From Candidula unifasciata (taxonomy: Eukaryota; Mollusca; Gastropoda; Stylommatophora; Geomitridae), in assembly GCA_905116865.2 (NCBI GenBank), contig CAJHNH020002535.1, positions 502,117 to 566,116 of the forward strand: DNA of 64,000 nucleotides, given 5' to 3'. A program made the translations under genes and the position numbers. Under the pieces are notes generated by a model that had not been told where the DNA came from, did no database searches, and was given only the letters and a program-made list of their open reading frames with translations. This document shows, piece after piece, positions 23,425-34,869 of this stretch (position 1 is the stretch's first letter; each line of letters starts with the position of its first letter).

Positions 23425-24525
23425 TATTGAAACAGCAAGCAAACATAACCAACATAATGAAAAATCAAACGAACATTACCACCATATTAAAACAGCAAAC
23501 AAAAGCTAACAACATACTGAAACAGCAAACAAACATTACCAACATACTGAAACAGCAAACCAACTTTAAAAACGTACTGAAACAGCAAACCAACACTAAA
23601 AACCTACTGATGCAGCAAAGAAACAGTAACAACATACTAAAACAGCTAACAAACATTACCAACATACTAAAACAGCAAACCAACACTAAAAACGTACTGA
23701 CACTGCAAACAAACATTAAAATATACTAAAACAGCAAACAAAGATTAACAACATAGTGAAACAGCAAACACACATTAACAACATGCTAAAACAGCAAATA
23801 AACATTAACAACGTGCTGAAACAGCAAACCAACATTAACAACATACTAAAACAGCAAACAAACATTACCAACATACTGAAACAGCAAACCAACTTTAAAA
23901 ACGTACTGAAACAGCAAACCAACACTAAAAACCTACTGATGCAGCAAAGAAACAGTAACAACATACTAAAACAGCTAACAAACATTACCAACATACTAAA
24001 ACAGCAAACCAACACTAAAAACGTACTGACACTGCAAACAAACATTAAAACATACTAAAACAGCAAACAAAGATTAACAACATAGTGAAACAGCAAACAC
24101 ACATTAACAACATGCTAAAACAGCAAATAAACATTAACAACATACTAAAACAGCAAACAAACACTAACAACATACTAAAACAGCACCCAAAAAAAAACAC
24201 TAACAACATACTAAAACAGCTAACAAACACTAAAAACATACTAAAACAGCAAACAAACAAACAACAACAACATACTGACACAACAAACCAACATTACCAA
24301 CATACTGAAACAACAAACCAACATTAACAACATACTGAAACAACAAACCAACATTACCAACATACTGAAAGAACAAACCAACATTAACAACATCCTGAAC
24401 CAGCAAACAAACAAACAACAACATACTAAAACAGCAAACAAACAAACAACAACATACTAAAACAGCAAACAAACAAACAACAACATACTAAAGCAGCAAA
24501 CAAACATTAACAATATACTAAACAA
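23425..24525. repeat. 30-bp A-rich minisatellite with a 329-bp duplication
   Basis: Core CATACTAAAACAGCAAACAA followed by ACATTAACAA; period about 30, about 36 copies. An 11-unit block is duplicated: the marker CACTGCAAACAAACATTAAA occurs at 23701 and 24030 (offset 329). The right third is irregular, with lost and added bases. Confidence 0.93.
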
Positions 24526-24944
24526 CCTCCTTACCTCACATTTCTGCTGCTGACATCGGCTTATAACAAACCACTGAATCCCAGGTGACCAGGCCGTCTG
24601 ACCATATCTGACCGAATATACGGAAATCATTGATCACAAATTGCAATTTTTTCATATAAAGTGAATATCTTCACCAAAAATTGCAATTGATACCATGTAA
24701 AGTTAATGTCTTTAGCAAATATTGCAGTTTGTGCCATGGTACATATATTTTTGCACAACTGTAGCATTTTGTACGGTGTAACACTATGTCTCTCCCCCAC
24801 CCCACCCCTACTCCCAAAGTATACAATATAAAGTATTTTAAATTACGTCAGGATTTGGTCGAGACAGAGGGGTCGGCGCTATGTTTTTTGCACACTCCTG
24901 CACAAGTTGTTTTCTGTCATTGCCTTTCACAAATGGTAGGTCAA
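24526..24944. other. AT-rich spacer with faint repeats
   Basis: Between 24630 and 24790 three diverged stretches share ATTGCAATT/ATTGCAGTT with CCATGTAAAG-type surroundings, suggesting an old tandem repeat of about 60 bp. Confidence 0.4.
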
Positions 24945-25160
24945 ACCCAGTGCTGACATGCAACAGTCCATTTCTGCACTCAGATATGTTAATTTTGCGA
25001 AACTATATAACTGAACCCAGTGTTGACATGCAAAAGTCCATTTCTGCAGACAGATATGTTAATTTTGCGAAACTATATAACTGAACCCAGTGCTGACATG
25101 CAACAGTCCATTTCTGCAGTCAGATATGTTAATTTTGCGAAACTATATAACTGAACCCAG
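24945..25160. repeat. 70-bp tandem repeat, 3 copies
   Basis: Core AGATATGTTAATTTTGCGAA, period 70 (TGAACCCAG at 25012 and 25082). Copies differ by a few bases. Confidence 0.93.
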
Positions 25161-25460
25161 GTTCGGCAGCAGACGACATTCTGGGTGCATGATACAGCTC
25201 AGATATTGTTAAGCAAATGAGCATTCAATGGGTTGTGTCTTCAGTAGCTCAGGGTCGTTCTGATTTCACAGGTAACTTTGCCGACATTCGTGTCAGGCTG
25301 GGTCAGGCCATGCGGACTCAATTCAGAGGCCCGAGATTCTACATCCATGGTGACATGTGCACAGGAAAGTCAGGTCTTACGTAATATGATTTTGTTCTGT
25401 AGCTTTGTGGCAGTTAAGACGAACACTTGAAAGAGTGCCAACCGGAGCTGTCATATAACG

Positions 25461-25558
25461 CGTAAAGACAGTTATCTCCCGTCTAAAGACAGTTATCTCC
25501 CGTCTAAAGACAGTTATCTCCCGTCTAAAGACAGATATCTCCCGTCTAAAGACAGTTA
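25461..25558. repeat. 21-bp tandem repeat, about 5 copies
   Basis: Core CAGTTATCTCCCGTCTAAAG. Near-perfect copies, with the first and last truncated. Confidence 0.93.
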
Positions 25559-25584
25559 TTTACTGATTGCAGACAGTTATGTCT

Positions 25585-27640
25585 GTGCATTCTCTATCTA
25601 TCTCAGTGATCTGTGACAGAATTCAGTGATAATCCCTGATGGCTGCGCGCATTCTCTATCTATCTCAGTGATCTGTGACAGAATTCAGTGATAATCCCTG
25701 ATGGCTGTGTGCATTCTCTATCTATCTCAGTGATCTGTGACAGAATTCGGTGATAATCCCTGATGGCTGTGTGCATTCTATATCTATCTCAGTGATCTGT
25801 GACAGAACCTAGTGGTATGCCCTGACGGCTGTGTGCATTCTCTATCTATCTCAGTGATCTGTGACATAATTCAGTGGTATGCCCTGACGGCTGTGTGCAT
25901 TCTCTATCTATCTCAGTGATCTGTGACAGAATTCAGTGGATAATCCCTGATGGCTGTGTGCATTGCATTCACATATCTATCTCAGTGATCTGTGACAGAA
26001 CCTAGTGATCTGGTATATGCCCTGACGGCTGTGTGCATTCTCTATCTATCTCAGTGATCTGTGACATAATTCAGTGGTATGCCCTGACGGCTGTGTGCAT
26101 TCTCTATCTATCTCAGTGATCTGTGACAGAATTCAGTGGTATGCCCTGACGGCTGTGTGCATTCTCTATCTATCACAGTAATCTGTGACAGAATTCAGTG
26201 GTATGCCCTGACGGCTGTGTGCATTCTCTATCTATCTCAGTGATCTGTGACAGAATTCAGTGGTATGCCCTGACGGCTGTGTGCTTTCTCTATCTATCTC
26301 AGTGATCTGTGACAGAATTCAGTGGTATGACCTGACGGCTGTGTGCATTTTCTATCTATCTCAGTGATCTGTGACATAATTCAGTGGTATGCCCTGAAGG
26401 CTGTGTGCATTCTCTATCTATCTCAGTAATCTGTGACAGAATTCAGTGGTATGCCCTGACGGCTGTGTGCATTCTCTATCTATCTCAGTGATCTGTGACA
26501 GAATTCAGGGGTATGCCCAGACGGCTGTGTGCATTCTCTGTCTATCTCAGTGATCTGTGACAGAATTCAGTGGTATGCCCTGACGGCTGTGTGCATTCTC
26601 TATCTATCTCAGTGATCTGTGACATAATTCAGTGGTATGCTCTGACGGCTGTGTGCATTCTCTATCTATCTCAGTGATCTGTGACAGAATTCATTGGTAT
26701 GCCCTGACGGCTGTGTGCATTCTCTATCTATCTCAGTGATCTGTGACAGAATTCGGTGATAATCCCTGATGGCTGTGTGCATTCTATATCTATCTCAGTG
26801 ATCTGTGACAGAACCTAGTGGTATGCCCTGACGGCTGTGTGCATTCTCTATCTATCTCAGTGATCTGTGACATAATTCAGTGGTATGCCCTGACGGCTGT
26901 GTGCATTCTCTATCTATCTCAGTGATCTGTGACAGAATTCAGTGGTATGCCCTGACGGCTGTGTGCATTCTCTATCTATCACAGTGATCTGTGACAGAAT
27001 TCAGTGGTATGCCCTGACGGCTGTGTGCTTTCTCTATCTATCTCAGTGATCTGTGACAGAATTCAGTGGTATGACCTGACGGCTGTGTGCATTTTCTATC
27101 TATCTCAGTGATCTGTGACAGAATTCAGTGGTATGACCTGACGGCTGTGTGCATTTTCTATCTATCTCAGTGATCTGTGACATAATTCAGTGGTATGCCC
27201 TGAAGGCTGTGTGCATTCTCTATCTATCTCAGTGATCTGTGACAGAATTCAGTGGTATGCCCTGACGGCTGAGTGCATTCTCTATCTATCTCAGTGATCT
27301 GTGACAGAATTCAGTGGTATGCCCTGACGGCTGTGTGCATTCTCTATCTATCTCAGTGATCTGTGACAGAATTCAGTGGTGTGCCCTGACGGCTGTGTGT
27401 TCTCTATCTATGACGTGCTGTGTGCCAGAATTCATTGGTGTGCCCTGACGGCTGTGTGCATTCTCTATCGGCTCAGTGATCTGTGACAGAATTTGTGGTA
27501 TACTGACGGCTGTGTGCATTCTCTATCTATCTCAGTGATCTGTGACAGAATTCAGTGGTGTGCCCTGACGGCTGTGTGCCCTGACGGCTGTGTGCCCTGA
27601 CGGCTGTGTGCCCTGACGGCTGTGTGTTCTGACGGCTGTG
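25585..27640. repeat. 62-bp minisatellite, about 33 copies
   Basis: Core CTATCTATCTCAGTGATCTG, then GACAGAATTCAGTGGTATGC, CCTGACGGCTGTGTGCATT; period 62 (26221, 26283). The rare pair GAATTCGGTGATAATCCC followed by CTATATC occurs at 25743 and 26749, 1006 bp apart, indicating an internal block duplication. 25.93-26.03 and 27.40-27.52 kb hold irregular copies. The end (27560-27630) collapses to a 17-bp TGTGCCCTGACGGCTGT repeat. Confidence 0.95.
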
Positions 27641-27667
27641 TTTGGTGAGATACTGGCAATGCAACAG

Positions 27668-28556
27668 ATTATGAAGTCACAGACATAGATCATGAAGTCA
27701 CAGACACAGATCATGAAGTCACAGACACAGATCATGAAGTCACAGACACAGATCATGAAGTCACAGACACAGATCATGAAGTCACAGACACAGATCATGA
27801 AGTCACAGACACAGATCATGAAGTCACAGACACAGATCATGAAGTCACAGACACAGATCATGGAGTCACAGACACAGAATATGAAGTCACAGACACAGAT
27901 CATGAGGTCACAGACACAGATCATGAAGTCACAGACACAGATCATAAAGTCACAGACACAGATCATGAAGTCACAGACACAGATCATGAAGTCACAGACA
28001 CAGATCATGAAGTCACAGACACAGATCATGAAGTCACAGACAGAGATCATGAAGTCACAGACACAGATCATGAAGTCACAGACACAGATCATGAAGTCGC
28101 AGACACAGATCATGAAGTCACAGACAGAGATCATTAAGTCACAGACACAAATCATGAAGTCACAGACACAGATCATGAAGTCACAGACACAGATCATGAA
28201 GTCACAGACACAAATCATGAAGTCGCAGACACAGATCATGAAGTCACAGACACAGATCATGAAGTCACAGACACAGATCATGAAGTCACAGACACAGATC
28301 ATGAAGTCACAGACACAGATCATGAAGTCACAGACACAAATCATGAAGTCGCAGACACAGATCATGAAGTCACAGACACAGATCATGAAGTCACAGACAC
28401 AGATCATGAAGTCACAGACACAGATCATAAAATCACAGACACAAATCATGAAGTCGCAGACACAGATCATGAAGTCGCAGACACAGATCATGAAGTCACA
28501 GACACAGATCATGAAGTCACAGACACAGATCATGAAGTCACAGACACATATTATGA
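27668..28556. repeat. 21-bp minisatellite, about 42 copies
   Basis: Unit GATCATGAAGTCACAGACAC plus A, period 21. Highly homogeneous; variants are GTCGCAG, GACAGAG and ATCATAAAG. Both strands are open in one frame (MKSQTQI on plus, MICVCDF on minus) because 21 is a multiple of 3. Antisense and sense ORFs of similar length argue against a gene. Confidence 0.97.
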
Positions 28557-28951
28557 GTGACCGTTCTCAAGTATGCAGATTCGTTACTTTCGACCCCACT
28601 ACAGTCGAGACGCTTCCATTAATTCACTTTTCCGCGGCCCGAATGCAGCAGATACTTATACTATGCTTAGACAACAATGGACACGATAATATATGCACTT
28701 AACCATATCTTTTCCTCCCATCACATGTGTATTGTAAACCTGACTTTACCTCCCCTAGCCCGTGTGTATTGTATACGTAGATTGTACATTGAAATGAAAG
28801 CATTGATAGTCGGTAATGAAACTAAGAGGCTAGTCATGAACATCTCAGTCAGCGGCAGATACAACAACACAATCTTCTGTTATCGGCCGATAATAATAAC
28901 AGGTGATAGCAGAAATGAAATAGAAACCAAGAAGAGAATACAGGTTAAATG
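28557..28951. other. unique spacer
   Basis: No array or recognised transposon; the plus ORFs here have no motif. Confidence 0.4.
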
Positions 28952-29239
28952 CTAAAATTTGCTTATCAGAATTAAAAGAAAAACTTGTAGAGGATGGATG
29001 AATCGAAAAATGGTATCACTGCACTCGGGACATCCCCACACGTGCCCCGTCTCCTTGAGTTGCCAGGGAAAAGCCAGTGCTGGAGATGTACTGTTGTCAG
29101 TCTCCACTGTGAAGTATTTGATAGTTTTGTCTCTGACCTCAATCAGTGAGATCTGCGTTAGAAGTCTCTGAGCTGTCATATAAAAATTGTTGTCCTGTTC
29201 TTGTTGTTGTTCGTCGATCACAAGTGATGAGGACGACAC
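28952..29239 (-). CDS. hypothetical ORF, possible exon
   Basis: A 95-codon open frame with non-repetitive, protein-like composition: EQQQEQDNNFYMTAQRL, LIEVRDKTIKYFTVETDN, WQLKETGHVWGCPEC. I do not recognise a domain. The first in-frame start is GTG at 29239, and an in-frame stop lies three codons upstream, so if real it is more likely an exon than a whole gene. No strong splice acceptor is visible. The C-terminal FLLILISKF is hydrophobic. It could be a chance ORF or an unrecognised transposon piece. Confidence 0.22.
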   Translation of the reverse strand: MSSSSLVIDEQQQEQDNNFYMTAQRLLTQISLIEVRDKTIKYFTVETDNSTSPALAFPWQLKETGHVWGCPECSDTIFRFIHPLQVFLLILISKF

Positions 29240-29334
29240 TTTATTTCATTAGTCATGAGACTATAGTTGATTGTCTGTGAGCCCGGGGGTGACTCACAAG
29301 CCAAGTACGGACCTGGAAGGATCTAGGACAATAA

Positions 29335-29500
29335 GGGAGGGAACAGCGTCAGTAGGAAAGGGCCCGTTATACAGGTCTTTCTAGCCTGTCTTCGCTGTTC
29401 AGCTGCCCTTTTTCTAGATGCCTGGCAAGTTGCCGCGCCTCTTTGTCGGTGATCATCAGTCCTGTCTTGTGCAGCAGTCTCCCAGGTGTTAGGTATTACC
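29335..29500 (-). pseudogene. LINE ORF2 terminal fragment
   Basis: The minus strand reads WETAAQDRTDDHRQRGAATC, then QASRKRAAEQRRQARKT. AQDRxxWR-type motifs followed by a basic Arg/Lys/Ala-rich tail are common at the ends of LINE ORF2 proteins. It lies back to back with another LINE piece on the plus strand at 29540. Confidence 0.5.
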
Positions 29501-29539
29501 TGTACTCTGTTAGCTTGATCGGAAACTTCAAGCAACCGT

Positions 29540-29665
29540 GTAAACTGAGCTGGACAAACTGGAGAGCACACAGAAAGAAGCTATGCGAACCATCGTGGGA
29601 TGCACGAGGAGCGCATCCGTTTTGTGTGTGAGACCTATCTTGGCTATGCCGACCGTAGATGATAC
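29540..29665 (+). pseudogene. LINE reverse transcriptase C-terminal piece
   Basis: The plus strand reads LDKLESTQKEAMRTIVGCTR followed by PILAMPTVDD. LxxxQxxAxRxIxGxxxx with a following LxxLPxxxxR block is the thumb/connection segment of LINE RTs that carry a C-terminal RNase H domain. An RNase H fragment follows at 29985, so both probably come from one insertion. It is frameshifted. Confidence 0.6.
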
Positions 29666-29955
29666 ACAGCATCGTGCTGTTTGTTTGTTTGTTTTAGTAT
29701 CCAGAAGCCATGAGTTGTTGCAAGTGACACACAACATAACCTTTGTAGCGGATTTGACACTGTGGAGGGTAACAGGGTAAAGAGGGTCGACCATGGATGG
29801 TTACGGCTGACAAGAGAATTCACAATGTCTGCAATATTCAAGAGATTAAAGGAGAGCAATGGGTAAAAAGCCAGGAGGACAGGCGGGATGCTGCATACTG
29901 TAGTGAACCCATTTTCTCCTAGGGTGGTAGTCACATTGCAATGGTATCTGGACTG

Positions 29956-29977
29956 GGGGGGGGGGGGGGGGGGGAGA
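29956..29977. repeat. poly-G tract
   Basis: A run of about 22 G inside decayed LINE sequence, between the RT and RNase H pieces. Its length is probably unreliable. Confidence 0.85.
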
Positions 29978-29984
29978 GGCCTGC

Positions 29985-30380
29985 AGACGCTGAGGTTCAA
30001 AAGCTGACAGAGAACAAGTCTAGACCAGGAGATGTAATCACATACATTGATGTATCAGTGGCCAGGGGCAGTAAAGGTGGATGGGGCTACACTGCAAAAT
30101 CACGGATGAGAAGAATGACTAAGGAAAGCATAGCTATAGCATTACCACATAAGACATGAGAATGGAGGTGGAGGCGGTACATGCGACATTACCACATACG
30201 ACATGAGAATGGAGGTGGAGGCGGTACATGCGACATTACCACATAAGACATGAGAATGGAGGTGGAGGCGGTACATGCGACATTACCACATACGACATGA
30301 GAATGGAGGTGGAGGCGGTACATGCGACATTACCACATAAGGCATGGGAATGGAGGTGGAGGCGGTACGTGCGACATTCC
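29985..30380 (+). pseudogene. LINE RNase H domain fragment
   Basis: Reads KLTENKSRPGDVITYIDVSV, ARGSKGGWGYTAK and, in a shifted frame, DMRMEVEAVHA. In RNase H domains of LINEs the first strand reads YTDGS with a catalytic Asp and the next block reads MxxExxA with a catalytic Glu; here YIDVS keeps the Asp but loses the Gly. The Glu-bearing block is repeated five times as a 47-bp array (30141-30378). The following D and H/D motifs are not found here. The protein is dead. Confidence 0.7.
30141..30378. repeat. 47-bp minisatellite from an RNase H segment
   Basis: Five copies, core GAGAATGGAGGTGGAGGCGG followed by TACATGCGACATTACC; period 47 (ATTACC at 30141, 30188, 30235). Each copy encodes DMRMEVEAVHA in one frame, but 47 is not a multiple of 3, so the frame shifts at every step. 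Confidence 0.95.
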
Positions 30381-30539
30381 GGTAAGTGTAAAAAATGCCG
30401 ACCACACATAGTATCTTGGTATTTGCCATTATTGCTAAACAGTTGAGGCTGTCAGATTTAGAGCTGTCTAGAAATGGAGAAAAACATTCTGAACTAGTCT
30501 TGGCAAACGAACCTGCTATAGGAGCCACAGACAGGATCT

Positions 30540-30776
30540 AGTCATTCATAACAAAATCATTCGTCTGTTTGCTTTGGTATGATTTGTTTTCTTGTAGACA
30601 TTGAGGTAGGCTGAGACCAACCGTGTCATCTTGTCTGGTGGTTCTACACCAAAACGATACATCACAGTGCCAACTTGTATCCATGGGAAACAATACTTCT
30701 TATCGAAGAAATCCCCGTTTATTTTCCTGTCTTTTCTGACATAAACCAAGCTGGATTGCTCCAGCAGAACTGTGAA
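30540..30776 (-). pseudogene. possible DDE-type transposase fragment
   Basis: An open frame after a stop at 30777-30779 reads FTVLLEQSSLVYVRKDRKIN, GDFFDKKYCFPWIQVGTV and PPDKMTRLVSAYLNVYKK. The SLVYVRKDxKIN...FF pattern resembles a segment seen in some mariner-type transposases, but this is from memory and weak. It has no catalytic triad of its own and no inverted termini nearby. A host exon is the alternative. Confidence 0.25.
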
Positions 30777-31004
30777 TTAGACTCGTTCTACGTTATGATG
30801 AAATGTACTGAGCTTAGAATCGACAACATAGCACACCGGGCATGCCCATAGATGTTCCGTCTCCCGCAGCGAATGGCTTCAGGTGTAGATGCTAACTGTT
30901 ACCCTAGGGCACTGATTATACACAGGTTGTTCTTTTCCTTTCAAACGTCGCTGCTTGTCGGATCCTCACCTAATTTATCTTTTACCAATTCTTACACGTG
31001 TTTT

Positions 31005-31128
31005 GTCATACTATGAACAAATGTGTTTAATCAGGCATTTATGTTTTTTCATACTATGAACAAATGTGTTTAATCAGGCATTTATGTTTTTTCACACTAT
31101 GAACAAATGTGTTTAATCAGGCATTTAT
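31005..31128. repeat. 43-bp tandem repeat, 3 copies
   Basis: Core CATACTATGAACAAATGTGT followed by TTAATCAGGCATTTATG; period 43 (31007, 31050). Copies are nearly identical. Confidence 0.93.
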
Positions 31129-31534
31129 CTTATGCTACCTGTATTGTCCTGGTTTACCAATTTAAACAAAAAAAAAAAAAAATTAATCATTTTCTAAGAT
31201 TTAATGAAAAAGCGTATGAAAGTTACACGGCTCAGACAACAATATCAGCGATGCTGCCAAGTAAAACAAAAAACAGCCAGTTAAATCTGGGGACGGCTCT
31301 TCAATTCCTGTTTAAAAAAATTACCTTTTTTTTTTCTGTTTCTTGGTCACACAGAAATGGCGAAAACATCTACCATAGAAGAAATGTTACATCGGTTAGG
31401 GACACCCGACAATAGTTTCAAGGCACCCCTCATAAGACCGCCTACCTGCACGGTTGCTCCGGGGTAAAGTCACACTACCTCACGCACTTATAGTGTCTAT
31501 CACAGGATGCACGTAGGTACACTTCCCTCTAAGT
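31129..31534. other. unique spacer
   Basis: Includes A and T homopolymers at about 31168-31182 and 31325-31335. No recognised element. Confidence 0.4.
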
Positions 31535-31859
31535 CAGAGCTATTCAACAAAGTTTGCTCGCAGCCCAAAATGTTGAAAATGGGAATCGTCGCGGGCCAAT
31601 GGCCCGAGCCAAGTGTGGGAAGATTATTAACACTACAATCGAGAAAACTGTATATGTGTAAATTTAATACACTCTAAGACTGTTAAGCCTAGGAGCCCTA
31701 GTGCCTAGCCTACGGTAATATAAGTGAAACAGTATTGTAAACCATTTTAATGTAAAATGTACTACAATCTTTTGAAAGGATTAAAAAATACTCACTTTTA
31801 ATTGAAATACACTTATCTCCAACTTGTTGTTTGAATTTTAAATTGACGTTAGCATTGAC

Positions 31860-31861
<2 letters not shown>

Positions 31862-31896
<35 letters not shown>

Positions 31897-31900
31897 TAAT

Positions 31901-31934
<34 letters not shown>
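31862..31934. repeat. (TAA)n microsatellite
   Basis: About 73 bp of AAT/TAA triplets with two interruptions. Confidence 0.97.
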
Positions 31935-32596
31935 TTAACTGTCCACAGTTTGTTTCATTATGGCTTTGTGCAGAAGAAACCGAAAGCTATAACGCGGTAA
32001 AATGTAATTAATGGTGAAAATTTGCATTTCTGTTTTTGAGATAATTTTATAAAATGTGGCTGGCGTGAGTAAAGTCAGAGCAATTATCGTGCACTCCTGC
32101 AGCCCATCATTGCTCAGTGAGCTCCGACTGTTTATAATGATGTTTGTAAATTCGTCAATGGCAACTGACACACATTCTGCCTGTTTTATGCTTTCAGTTT
32201 AAAATTTCAAAACCTCACGGTTTCTGAGTTAATGAAAGGCCGCTTTATTACTAATATCCATTAAACATGCAAAGAAGCTGCTTCTGCTTTTTATTGTCAA
32301 GTACAAGCTCGCACAAGAATTCTGCTGCTTTGCTGATAAGTAGAAATCAACGAATCAACCTTTGATTTCCTAGCAATGAAACCTTCTGGATATGATTTTC
32401 TAAAATTAGCGTGTTTCGTTGTAAAGTGCCGCTTCAGGTTTTAATCATTTACTGCCGACTCACATTGGTTGCATAGGAAGCTCATCGGTTTCGAATGAGG
32501 CATTGTTGGTGATATAAATAAATATTTCAGTGTCTAGTCATTGTTGAATGCACGATTTTCACAATCCATCTTTGGTTTCTTACTAGTACCAGCCAT
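31935..32596 (-). pseudogene. hAT transposase N-terminal remnant with zinc finger
   Basis: Starts MAGTSKKPKMDCENRAFNN at 32596, then LKYLFISP, SKPMSFLCNQC, NLKRHFTTKHANFRKSYPEG, ARKSKVDSLIS and SSRILVRAC. The CNQC...H-x4-H arrangement is a BED/C2H2-like finger that binds transposon ends. Later MSVAIDEFTNI (near 32171-32140) resembles the SxAIDEST block at the start of the hAT catalytic domain. Stops and frameshifts occur throughout, and the remaining catalytic and dimerisation regions are missing. Proteins of this layout are domesticated in vertebrates, but this copy is broken. Confidence 0.65.
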
Positions 32597-32610
32597 GGCA
32601 TCAAGAATTT

Positions 32611-33640
32611 AACTAAATTATAACAATTAAAATAATTTAAAACAGTGTTGCTGTTTCAGATTGTTACTACACAATAGCGTACGGCAGTCTACGTCTGGCT
32701 GTGACTTTTGTGTGAAACATCTGATACCAAGATCACTAGCAAGTATTCTGTGGTGTCCGGTTGTCACTAATAATGTTCTGCAGCATTCATTGTCATCAGT
32801 CCTTGCGTACTAGTGGTCACCATTAAGGAGAGTTTTTCAGTAATCTAAGCGCTAATTATCAAGACCGGGCTGGTATTTTCACACGCTTCCTCTCCAAAAA
32901 CTAGCTCACCTTCATTGACTGTCCAGTGGAGCAATTGCTTTCTATCTGTTACTTGATTCTTTCCACCTTATCTTATTATCTTTGGCTCCAAACAGGCCAG
33001 TTCTGCTATTTGAAGTAACGTTTACAATGAACTTGTAAAGATAGGAGCTCGAGTAGTCAGTCTATGAGAGTCGTCTTCCTACCGGAGATGACCTTCCCCC
33101 TCCCCCTCTATCTCCTTCCCCTCCCTCTCTATTGCCCTCCCCTCCCGCCCCCTCTCTGTCGAAAAAAATGGGATCGTTTTCAAGTGGCCCTCTTTAATTC
33201 ACAAGTATCAATGTCTAGAGATCATCGCAGCTCAAAGTTGACTAGACTGACCACGCGATGTGGGATAAAGCACGATGTCGTGTGGTGGGTTAATCCACGT
33301 GTAAGTCCAACCACCACATCTCTGTTCTACCTGTGGCCTGGCCAATTAACTGCGAGATGGCTAATCGGGTGATCTGCCAACTGGTAACCGACAGACACCT
33401 TTCAAGGCCGGACACATATATATTCAGTTATTGTATCAACACTGAATTTGTAGTTCCATCGATCGATAGTATTGTACCCTCCGGGCGTCTACCTAAATGT
33501 TTACCATGCCATTCTGAGATTTAAAAAACGCAATCTGGACCAGTGCTGTTTCTTCATTTGATACAAACATTCGGTTGCATCACGCGGCACCGTAAGGGGC
33601 GGCATAAGCAGCGAAACCAACACACAAGAACATTTGACAA
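32611..33640. other. unique sequence with pyrimidine-rich patch
   Basis: 33088-33160 is nearly pure C/T (CTCCCC-type). No credible coding region; ORFs at 33064-33524 show no domain. Confidence 0.45.
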
Positions 33641-34131
33641 TTTATTAGGGGCGGCATTTCAGAGATAGCATGATACGAAGAAATCTACTGCATGGCACTG
33701 ACGACAGACCATCAAGGCAGAACACAGCTAGCCTGTTCAACCTCGGGAGAAGTGCTAATTGGGACACCCATAACGGCTCTGCAAGCCGCCAGGTGTCACC
33801 TGCAGTCCTCTTGGGGTCAAGACGGTTACCTCTGGTGACACTCGACATACTTTAAGTGGCGTGTATTTCAGAAAGCACTTTCAGCAAATGATGGGCCGAC
33901 ATGTCGCAGTAGTTTGTGGTGCTTGCTACCCCTAACAAATATGTCTAGCGCCAATGTCCTGTGATTGATACGCTCCCAAGTGAGTAGATATGTGTTTAGT
34001 TGCAGAACTTCGATTTTCCCCAAAACAGGAACGAGAAATCTATTCAGCTCCCGAACTTCCGCGAGACAAAACGTGCGTTTCCAGGACCGAACACACTCCA
34101 GGCTGATGTGTTGGCCAGAATGACTGCTATG
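33641..34131. other. unique sequence, overlapping short ORFs
   Basis: Complementary ORFs of about 60-67 codons on both strands (33645-33855) cannot be distinguished from chance. Confidence 0.35.
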
Positions 34132-34275
34132 TGCAGACAGACATAAAACGACCGACTGACAGACAGACAGACAGATATATTGACAGATAGATACACAGAC
34201 ACACAGACAGGCTAAAAGAGAGGCACAAAGACTGACACACAGACAGATACAGACAGGTAGGCAGACAGATACACC
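34132..34275. repeat. degenerate ACAG/GACA microsatellite
   Basis: GACAGACAGACAG-type repeat with ATAGATAC interruptions. The motif resembles that of the 20-bp and 16-bp arrays at 34.9-36.6 kb. Confidence 0.88.
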
Positions 34276-34299
34276 ATTAAGACAGCTATCACTGGTAAC

Positions 34300-34562
34300 T
34301 GTTTTATTGCGCTCTTGAAACATGCCTCTGTTTCTGTTCTCCACTCCTGGAAATGCTTCGCTGAGTCAGGGCAGGAACAGTTCTCTGAAACGGGCCCTTT
34401 TGTTGGCTTCGTATAAAGTACTTTTCAGTGTCTCTGATATTTTAGCGGTCTATTCTCTGCGTGGTCGACCTCTGTTTCTGCTACCGCTGTATCTGTATAG
34501 CACTGCTGTCTGTGGTGCCCTGCCTGCTGCTAGCCTTGTTACATGGCCAAACCATTTGATTT
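34300..34562 (-). pseudogene. LINE ORF2 C-terminal fragment
   Basis: The minus strand reads IKWFGHVTRLAAGRAPQTAV (from 34562), then SGSRNRGRPRRE, a stop, and TAKISETLKSTLYEANK. WFGHVxR followed by RxRGRPRxxW is the conserved end of many LINE RTs. The expected Trp after GRPRRE is a stop codon. A different family from the 10.3-kb copy. Confidence 0.7.
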
Positions 34563-34735
34563 GTTTCTACCAATGAAGTTCAGTATTGGCTCTGTACCGA
34601 CTCATCTCCTGATATCATCGTTCCTAAGTCGATCTTAGTTACAACTAGCATAGTAAGTAAACCTATAATTTATGTCGTGACAATTTTCCTTCTGTCTCGA
34701 TGTTTGACATTAATAGAATAACGTTGGTAAGAATA

Positions 34736-34856
34736 CTTTTAGTGTTCATTTTCACATCCTGCATTCCAGAAGTAACTGGCCACAAAACAGGGTTCTTTTA
34801 GTGTTCATATTCACATCCTGCATTCCAGAAGTAACTGGCCACAAAAAAGGATTTCC
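34736..34856. repeat. about 61-bp duplication, 2 copies
   Basis: TTTTAGTGTTCAT, then TTCACATCCTGCATTCCAGA and AGTAACTGGCCACAAAA occur twice with few differences, just before the 20-bp array. Confidence 0.92.
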
Positions 34857-34869
34857 GTTCCACGCGATA

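Larger units (their letters stand above)
31535..32610 (-). mobile_element. hAT-type DNA transposon, truncated
   Basis: The plus-strand left edge CAGAGCTATTCAACAAAG, with CGGGCCAATGGCCCG nearby, resembles the terminus of hAT elements of the GTF2IRD2/ZBED-like group. The N-terminal transposase code lies on the minus strand at 32596-32200. The opposite terminus was not found, so the element is truncated upstream of its start codon or too diverged. A (TAA)n tract sits inside. Confidence 0.6.

Noticed and set aside
27532..28702. 333- and 336-codon ORFs on opposite strands
   Set aside because: Both simply translate a 21-bp unit (7 residues). Antisense twins of equal length indicate repetition, not coding.
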